Below, piece by piece: positions 56,338-64,000 of a stretch of 64,000 nt of DNA; within the stretch, counting starts at the first letter, position 1, and each line of letters opens with the position of its first letter. The notes below the pieces were generated by a model. The model worked only from the letters and a program-made list of their open reading frames with translations, did no database searches and was not told where the DNA came from. The DNA lies in contig NC_058524.1 of assembly GCF_904849725.1 (NCBI RefSeq), positions 493,088,263-493,152,262 of the forward strand. Direction: 5' to 3'. Origin of the DNA: Hordeum vulgare subsp. vulgare. Taxonomy: Eukaryota > Streptophyta > Magnoliopsida > Poales > Poaceae. The translations under genes were made by a program, and so were the position numbers.

Positions 56338-59300
56338 TCAACAGTAGAACATCACCCTCTTCACCTTCTCTTTCACAGCGGGCAAAGGCTTCACGGAGGT
56401 ACCATTCGTCCCACTGGAGCTCTTCGACGTGTGGTTCTCCGACAGCTCCGGCTCCATGTAGAACCGCGCCCGGAATGCAGCCAGATGCGCGTAATATGCA
56501 GGTGGGACTGTTGAAGCAGCAAACACAAAGGCACCACGGTTCAGATTTGAACTTATAATGTTTGTACATAAATTATGAAGTTGGAGAATGCTTATAATGT
56601 CAGCACAGAAGAACATACCGACGGAAACAGAGCGCGTGCACCGTGCGTAACTGCAAAATCAGCATAAGAGAATCAGATCAGGCACTTCTTAGAAGATCCA
56701 AGGGTGAAGAGCAAGAGACAAACATAACACAAAGCAGCCATGCCGTACGTGTAGCAAAGGTTGTTTGTCAACGTCTGCATTTCGTCTGCTGAGAAGTTGT
56801 TCTCATCCCAGAGGACATGGTAGTGAGCTGGCCTACTTGTACCCTGGTGAGAGAACTCACACATCAGTCATTTCGTCAATTTTCGTCAATCACAAGAGGG
56901 TGCAGAATCTGGGGCAAATGTTCCCATACTTCCACTATAACACTTTTGCAGGTACAGTACAAGCTTTTCGAAAAGATGTGGGAGTTTTCATGTGTTTGTA
57001 CATTCACAGGATCTAATTTTTATTTTTTTGGCATACTATCAGTTAGTTTATTCTTTTTACCATGTCTCCTCTGCTAGGTAACTATGCACAGTGAGAGCTT
57101 TGTTGAAAAGAGAACACCAAGTCTATTCAAATACTTGACCACACAAGGCACGGGACCAGAGCAACGACAAATTCAGCATGTATATGTCAGCCTTCAGCAA
57201 GGACCAGTACAATATTCTTACCTGGATTCCAGCGTGACTACAGAGGTAGAAATCAAACTCCGTTGGGTGGCATATCTTCGAATCAACAACAGTTCCTGTA
57301 TTATTTTTTTCCAAACAATTAGTCCTTGTATTATCAAGACAATGGAATGACATACTCTCTCCATTTTTTTATACAAGACCACAATTAAAATTACAATTTG
57401 CAGCTATACAAGGCCACTAACATCAATCGAGGTGAATTGATGAGGTTTGCCTCATACTAGCAACCAAGGACATTAATATCCCATGTATGCATGCGGATGT
57501 GAGAAGGTTGGTTTAAAGGAACACATTAATCAATCAATGAGTGAAAGAGTTGCCTAGTTGTGTGTTGAAGAGTAAAATACACATTAATTAACACGTCAAG
57601 GCAACATTGGCTCAAGTAGCCATTAATTTCTACCTTGATACCTGTAAAATGGGTTTGTCGTCTTGTATACAAAAATGAAGGGAGTGCTATTACATGCAGT
57701 ATCCTATACCCCCAGAAAATACAGTATCCTACAACAATGGCAGACCCAAATTTTCTTTCTGAAAACTATTCCCTCCATCCCATAATATAAGACGAAACAT
57801 CTTATATTATGGGACTGAGTAGTACTCCCTCCGTCCCAAAATAACTGACTCAACTTTGCACTAACTTTAGTACAAAGTTGAGTCATTTTTAAGTCACTTA
57901 TTTTGGGACGGAGGGATTATTTAGCTTACCCAAATTGTGTTTCAATAGTTTCAACAAGCTGTAGTTATGAATGCACAGCATGAAAAAATGTGGTATCATA
58001 TAAAAAATCAGTTAAGCACTAAAAAGTTCAGAACATGTTAGTTGGCGTAATAATGTGCAGTACACCCCATGGCTTAAAACATATAGAGGTCATGGATAGA
58101 TGATTACCAGGTAAAATGTTTCCACTTTTGTCCATGCTACTTCTGTCTTTGTGATTGTTTGCAAACAGTCTTGTATGGTGACGCTTTTGAACGACGACAA
58201 ACGTTACAGGAGGTTGGTAATTTGGTTCTAGGGATGCACAAGCCTAGAAGAAAGCATTTGTTAGACAAGTCTGCTGAAATGGTTAGAAGATCTACATAAG
58301 AAAATACAAGTGTATCCTACCTTACGGATAGCATCCAACTCATAAAGGAGAACTTGGTAGAATTGGCCTTCACTAACGCCATCCCTGGATGAAAGATAGT
58401 GTTAGTTAATATTTAATAGAATTGCCATAAAAACAAGCCTTGGAAATGTTTTTTTTTACTCTGCTCTGCAAAATATGTCAAACCTAAACATTATTGTGTT
58501 TGACTATCTATTAGTATCTATTAACTTTTGCACTAGCTTACCGGTAGAAAATTATCCTCAATGGTTTCTGTCCCGTGGCCTTCCTAAAGGATATTAAGAG
58601 TTCCCTGCACAGCAAAATAAACACATCAAGTATCTCATTGAAAAAGTTATTTTACTAGTTTTCAAAAGGTGTATCTTGCTAAATACCTGACCATGCCTCC
58701 TGTTACTGTGCCTCTCTGAGGGTCATGCCATGTTTTGTAAAGGTCCTGAATGAGCTCTTGTCGATGTGCCTGTGCACACACCAATCCAGCATATTTTGTA
58801 ACTTCCGGCCAGTCTTGAGAAGCCACAACCTGCAAGCCGCTAATTAGAAAAGGGCCAAAGAATATGTATATATATATAGTGAATGTGGAATAAGCAGAAC
58901 AAGTCTCCAAGACTTACTGCAGCAATGGATGGACTAGAGTCCTCCCCAGTTTCAGGATGTGTTACATCTGCCCCAAATATAATAGTTGGTATGTCACTGA
59001 CCAAGGGAATCCTCCAACTTAGCGCATCCACGAGCACGGTGTTCCTTCCTCCCATCTGAATTCAATCATATCAAGATGTAATAAATTAGCATCATAGCAA
59101 ATTACTAGATTACCAATCTATAGTAAGTTAGATGTAGATAAGGTGATAAAGTAAATAAGTACCTTAACATTGATTTTAAGCGAGACATTTGCCAAATACT
59201 GCTTGCTGATCTTAAAAACATGTTTCGTTAAGCAACACTGCGATATCAAGCCCAAATCGGTTTCGCAGATACGTTTGATGTCACCTGCAAAAATAGAGTT

Positions 59301-62300
59301 ATGATTCAACACAATATAAGAGAGTTCAGATGAAAACAAAATACACGGGATAATTAGCATTAATGTGGCACTTACCATATAAAGCTCCATTATTGTCTGG
59401 GAGGATGGCCAAAAGAAGCTCAAGTTCTTTACCCTTGAGTTTGTGTAGTGCTACATTATAGACATGCTTTAGTGCCTTCGCTACTTGATCTGGTCTAGCT
59501 GAATATATTGGAAGCACCGGTTCACTGTTGAATTCCTGCAATAACAGCAGAGATCAAACTAAACAACATGCTACACGTGAAAATTTACAAAGGCTTATCG
59601 GCTGTGTCAAAAAAAAAAAAAAAAAAAAAAAAGAGAAATGAGGGTTACACTACCATGCCCGAAATTTGACACATTTGTGCCAACTCTTGGCAGAATCCGC
59701 GTGCGGTGGTTTCTTGAACACTCCTTGAGAAGTTTATACAAGCCCAGTGACTTACTTTGCCCCCATTAATCACTTTCTGAAAAGGCAAATTTATTATTCT
59801 ATTAGTAAACAAAGTATGATCAGCATCATGATAAAGAGAACATGAGGAGTGCAACTGCTGCAAAAATAGAACCTAACCTTGTTCACCATGTTCCATTGAC
59901 CAACCTGTGGCAGGCACTCCTTTTCCTTTCCAGCATCATGATATTTCAGCTGTAATCCACACAAGAAACATGTCCACATTATTAGCAAAGAGTATCAGCT
60001 AACTATAGACAGGAATAACACTGTACAGTCGTAGTTGTACCCAAGGTGCAGGAAGGACGCGCGCTTCAACGGATGTTAGCTTCTCACTTATGTTGATCCC
60101 AAATTCCTTTGCGTAAGGATCTTGGTCATATCCGTTTTGATGAACTGTCTGAAAACAAATTTATTTAGACACCTGAGCTGATTTAACAACAGCATTGATC
60201 AACATTCAACAAAATCCTTCCATGAAGAAAACCCTAGTAGCATGTATTGCATGGGAAGTTTGGACCACAGGCAAATAAAAACAAACACTTGAGGATAGCA
60301 CAATTAATGAGCATGAGCATGCTGCATGCATGACCAGCAATGCACATGACTTGTTTAACAAGACCATCACTTCCGTTGGAACAAAAACCTAGCACAAACA
60401 TGTAAATATGTATGCATAAATTCATGTGATTAGGAGAAAAAGTCTGGACCTGTAGAATATCCATTTCCTTTTCTCTAGGCCTTTGGCATGTAACCTTTAG
60501 CAGTGATGTGATCTGCTTTTCATTCAACCTCTTTGTGTATCTCTGACCCTCAACAATCTTGCAGGCCTGGCAAGAAAAGTCACAAAAACACAATCAATCT
60601 ATTTACCACTGATACTAGCATTACAATTTGTACAGAGGAAGTAAAAAACATTACAATATACAAATTGGCCAGCTAACAGGATTTGTGATTTGCCGAGCTT
60701 ACCTCCATCGGTAGATAGTTTGCCTTCTTTTGGTTTCCAACCATAAGGCAAGGAAGATGTGATTGCTGAATGGTAAACCCATACATTTCCTTGAAATATT
60801 CCACGACAGACTTCATATTCATTTGATCGTCAATTGGGAAGCTGTCAAAACAAGGAACAGTTGGGCACATTTTTAGCAATCAGACTCCCATGTATAGACA
60901 TTTAGGTTCACCCTATTTACTGATTAGATCCAATCAATATACTGAGGTAGGCTTAGACTACGAATCAAGAGGGTGCGTTCTATTAGGTCTTTGTGTTTGC
61001 TGAAAAGCTTAGTGTAGGAATCTGCAAAACAATGGTACATTGGAGCAACGGAGTGAAGCGGTACAATCTAGACTTACATGAGTTCATGAGTTGGTTGCGC
61101 AGTCACCCCCGAAATGCGGTACTTCCGCCTTACATTTTCCCGGTGAGTAACTTCAACTTTCACCCCACGCAGCGCTTTCTTGATCTGCTTGGTATATTTA
61201 GGCAATTTCCTTCGTTAGCAGCTACCAATAACAAAGCAAATAGCAGCTGGTACATGGGCGCTGCAACAGTGTTATGCCAGATTCCTTGTTCCCCCACAGC
61301 GACAATTTACCTTGATCCTGTTTGCATCCGACAATGGCCTTGACATGACATCCTTCCCCAATATCTGGGCCACGAAGTCGATCACCGGCAGCGCCTCGAT
61401 GAACGCGGTGGACGACATATCTGGCATCAACGTCAATCACCATGTAAGCAAGCAAGCGGCAAGCACAGGACAAGGGCAGGAGATCACATGCATGGGGGAG
61501 TCCGGGCACAAGATATTCGAGCATCTCGTCTCACCGATGTTGAGCGACAGGCCCATCTGTGTCGGCCGGAGGCTCTGGTAGAACCCGCACCACGACTGCA
61601 GGCCGTCGCCGAGCCGCTGCGGCTTCCTTATGTCCGGCGAGTAGAACGACCGCCCTATCGCCACGTACCTGCCATTCATTGCACGGGAGGCTCAGCTCCA
61701 TCAAACACGGCGAGAACGGAGAAGGCCAAGCTTGGATGAAGGTGCAGCAATGGGTGATGCGTTGCGTGCGTCCTAATTTGAATGAATGCAGGAGGCGCCG
61801 AGTGAGTGGATACCTCTGGCTGGCGAGCTCCCGGAGGACGATGTCGAGGACCTGGACTGCCTCCTGCGGCGCGTCGGCCTGCCGCCCGGCGATGAACTGC
61901 CGGAGGTGGTGGAGGTCGGCGCGCGCGGCGAACTTGATGGCGACCCTGTACTCCCTCTCGCTGCAGGAACGTGGTCGGCCAGGCAAACAGTAAGACATGA
62001 GCTGCCATCAAGGAGGGGGCGGGCGTAGTAGGAGAGGGAATGTCGAATGCTGGTGCGTACCGTGGTGGGACGCCGGTGCCGCTGTCGTCGTCGGTGAGGC
62101 GCACGACGAACTCGCGCGCGTCGAACGGGAGTGCGCCGGCGGTGTAGAGGCTCTTGCGGCCGTCGTAGGCCGGGAGGCGCATGCCGAGGTCGGACTCCCG
62201 GTAGAGGCGCACCAGCTCGGCGATGATGGCCCGGTTCACGCACCGGGAGGTGACCTCCGGCGTGATCTTGACCTGCAAAAGGCGCCACGAAAGCCAGCAT

Positions 62301-62761
62301 TTTTAGTCGTCTTTCATCTCGACTGTGCTCTTGGAGCGGGAACGCCGAGCAACACTTACGTCGTACTGGGTGAGGTCCTTGTCGGGAATCTCGGCGAGGA
62401 AGTGGTTGGCCTTGACGACGCAGCGCGCGCCCACGGTCCCGAACCCCGGCCGCCGGCAGAAGGAGAGCCCCTTGCCGGGCACGGGCGGGCCAATGACGGC
62501 GCGGTTCGTCGCCGCCGCGGCCGGCACGGGAGGCCCTGTCGCCGGCCGCGGCCCCTCCGCGGGCCTGGCGCGGCCGCGGCCGCCGCGCCGCTTCCCGCCG
62601 CACCTCTTGCCTCCTCCCTCGGGCGTCGTCGGCGGCTCCGCCTTGGGCTGCGCGACGCTGCTCTGCAGCGGCTGCTTCCTCCCCCCGCCGCCTCCCCTAG
62701 GCTGGCGCCGTGGCTGCGGCGGCGGCGGCGGAGGCGGCGTCATCTCGAGGACCTCCAGCAT
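56338..62761 (-). CDS. AGO14-like: Argonaute protein, AGO1/AGO5(MEL1) group, slicer-competent
   Basis: Binds small RNAs and cleaves or represses target RNA. I reconstruct 22 GT-AG exons (955 residues), minus strand: 62761-62360, 62272-62061, 61960-61814, 61668-61535, 61420-61311, 61184-61078, 60841-60703, 60566-60450, 60148-60041, 59949-59878, 59776-59654, 59535-59376, 59284-59163, 59055-58918, 58829-58687, 58604-58542, 58384-58321, 58243-58108, 57295-57222, 56843-56749, 56650-56619, 56507-56338. The ATG at 62761 is the first after an in-frame TAA. Domains: Pro/Gly/Arg-rich tail (1-90), ArgoN (about 95-250), PAZ (about 300-430), MID (about 516-650; [11 protein letters not shown] loop as in AGO1), PIWI (about 650-930). 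The catalytic tetrad is D681, E722, D767, H907, with AGO1-like spacing. The C-terminus VKRVMFYC is typical. Rice AGO14 is my best guess for the orthologue. Introns 11 and 18 hold a poly-A run and MITEs. Confidence 0.95.
57769..57822. mobile_element. Small palindromic Stowaway derivative in Argonaute intron 18
   Basis: CATAATATAAGA and TCTTATATTATG form a 12-bp stem around 'cgaaaca'; the outer parts are CCCTCCATCC and GGGACTGAG. It is an internally deleted MITE abutting a second one. Confidence 0.7.
57825..57915. mobile_element. Stowaway MITE in Argonaute intron 18
   Basis: A 91-bp element with inverted ends CTCCCTCCGTCCCAAAATAA and its near reverse complement, and TA at 57823-57824. The internal arms 'gactcaactttg' and 'caaagttgagtc' extend the hairpin. 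Confidence 0.9.
59609..59632. repeat. Poly-A run in Argonaute intron 11
   Basis: 24 consecutive A on the plus strand, that is poly-T on the coding strand, between exons 12 and 11. On the minus strand it lies upstream of exon 12. Confidence 0.95.
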
Positions 62762-63300
62762 GTGAGCGAGCGGCTGGCGACGAGTCCGTTACCCGACAAG
62801 GCGGTCGCTGGCAGGACCGGGCGGCCCCCTGCACGCTCCCTGCACGGCGCCTTATAATGTTACCACGGCACGATCAGCAGCAGCAGCAAGGTGGCGAAGC
62901 AAAGCCAAAGACTGTAAAAACGGCGACGCCGGCCCAAGGTGAAGCAGCAGCGGTAGAAAAGAGAGGCGAGCGTGGCGAGGAGCTAGAGAAGGAAGGGAGA
63001 GAGGATGGATGGATGGATGGATTAATGGGGGGGCGCGGGACAGAAAGGCATTAGAACCGGCACGGCACTGATGCAGCAACAGCAGCAGGTTTGACCTCTT
63101 GCGCTCCTCTCCTCTCACTCACTCTCTCTCTCTCTCTCTCTCTCTCGTGGGAGGCTGCACCACAGTCGCAGCTCGCAGGCTGGGGTGGGTGATAAATACA
63201 TCCGCTGCGGTGCGGCGCACGGCGGGCCGGTGGCTCCAATTAATCCCACCTTCCTTCCTCCGGGATTTACCAAAGGTGGCAGGCGTCGTAGAAACATTAC
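62762..63300 (-). promoter_or_regulatory. 5' leader and promoter region of the Argonaute gene
   Basis: On the minus strand the leader includes a (GA)n run (plus-strand CT run 63122-63146). Upstream a TATTTATC sequence at about 63190-63197 is a candidate TATA element. There is also a GATG/GGAT tetranucleotide repeat at 63003-63021. A GA-rich leader is common in regulated plant genes. The transcription start is inferred. Confidence 0.4.
63122..63146. repeat. (CT)n microsatellite
   Basis: About 12 uninterrupted CT units; likely in the leader of the Argonaute transcript, where it would read GA. Confidence 0.95.
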
Positions 63301-63634
63301 AAACGGCGGAGGGCGGGAGGTGAGGAAAAAGAACGGTATGGGGCGTGTGGATTAATCGGGGGAGGGTAGGATCTAGGATGGGGGGTATCGAAGGGAGGGG
63401 GGGAAGGATGGGGATTTTCATTGAAAAGTGTATCGCATGTTCGTGCGCCTGGCCGCTAGTGCGTTGTACTCCACTATTATTGTCCATCACACCCAGGACA
63501 GGAGGTCGTAGATTGTTTCTTTAAAAAAAGAAAAAAGAGTAGCTGCTACTAGCTTGCTTCTTTATCATATAGTAATAGTCCTTCAAATAGAGACCATGTG
63601 TGCTTCATGTTTTCTTCGACAGCCTGTGCTGATA

Positions 63635-63662
63635 CTCCCTCTGTATCAAAATACAAAGGGAG
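63635..63662. mobile_element. Minimal Stowaway remnant of 28 bp
   Basis: CTCCCTCTGTATCAAAATAC and AAAGGGAG, flanked by TA at 63633-63634 and 63663-63664. Only the two terminal repeats remain, placed end to end. Confidence 0.7.
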
Positions 63663-63664
63663 TA

Positions 63665-64000
63665 GATGATAGGTTCTAGTACTCATCTTGTGGATGTGTT
63701 TTTTTAGGAACATTGTCAAAGCTAAAAAAACTGCTGCTACTTCAGAATGAAATGAAACTCCTCTTCCTTTGCGAACGTGGTATATATATTGGCAATGCGG
63801 TGAGGTCCGGTGACTAGTGCCGTGAACCTGACGCGTAGGCTGCGCCTAAACAAACCAAACCAAACCAGCGAAACCCCTACAAAGCACGGCCGGCAAACGT
63901 CCTCCAACACCAACAGCCTCGGCGGCCGCGCGAGCCGCTTTGGCAGCGTGCCACCAGAGACCGACAGCAAGGAAGCCGCTCCGCTGTTCCAGAATAGAAC
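63665..64000. other. Right-edge sequence, possibly upstream of another gene
   Basis: Sequence becomes GC-rich toward the edge. A 'tatatatatt' box at about 63780 could serve a plus-strand gene that starts beyond the window. No coding frame can be supported here. Confidence 0.25.

Noticed and set aside
61773..62603. 276-codon minus-strand frame in the Argonaute 5' region
   Set aside because: Arg/Pro/His-rich alternative frame that crosses exon-intron borders of the Argonaute gene.
61997..62857. 286-codon plus-strand frame opposite Argonaute exons 1-2
   Set aside because: Antisense shadow of the GC-rich exons, with no recognisable domain.

Overview
This window is plant nuclear DNA from a Triticeae grass (wheat, goatgrass or barley type). 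The evidence is a sparse set of intron-containing genes in a sea of nested LTR retrotransposons: BARE1/WIS/Angela-type Copia elements, several Gypsy elements whose LTRs start with TGATACGTCTC and whose primer-binding site reads TGGCGCCGTTG, Stowaway MITEs ending in CTCCCTCCG, and Helitrons ending in CTAG. There is no prokaryotic content.

Layout. 1-7543: part of a minus-strand Angela-type Copia element, then Gypsy LTR pieces including two solo LTRs with matching target-site duplications (TSDs). 7544-11248: low-copy intergenic DNA with MITEs, one carrying two smaller MITEs. 11249-16963: a tandemly duplicated 1.4-kb segment; one copy holds a 2.65-kb Helitron-like insertion with its own 550-bp tandem array. 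17281-18157: a four-exon Aux/IAA gene (+). 18785-21703: a DNA transposon, a LINE reverse transcriptase scrap and one LTR. 21704-40695: one Gypsy LTR split by three insertions (a solo LTR, a complete 7-kb non-autonomous Gypsy element and a complete 8.7-kb Angela-type Copia element). 40895-43356: a GC-rich DNA-transposon remnant with a broken gene, then a small Helitron. 43357-50210: a FAR1/MULE-type transposon remnant full of an ATGGCAA motif and interrupted by a solo LTR.

50604-62761 is the gene island. It holds an FAD-dependent monooxygenase (-), a PLS-class pentatricopeptide repeat protein (+) that starts 143 bp away on the opposite strand, and a 22-exon Argonaute (-) with a complete slicer tetrad. 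I placed all exon joints by hand from GT/AG sites, reading-frame continuity and family conservation.

How the genes relate. No pathway links the four genes. Aux/IAA is an auxin-dependent transcriptional repressor, Argonaute a small-RNA effector, the PPR an organelle RNA-binding protein, and the monooxygenase of unknown substrate. They are ordinary host genes separated by transposon blocks. I see no convincing new multi-gene system. The most unusual items are the ATGGCAA-studded MULE, the non-autonomous Gypsy element with an intact ORF that is not gag-pol, and the Helitron-like insertion whose empty site survives in a paralogous copy.
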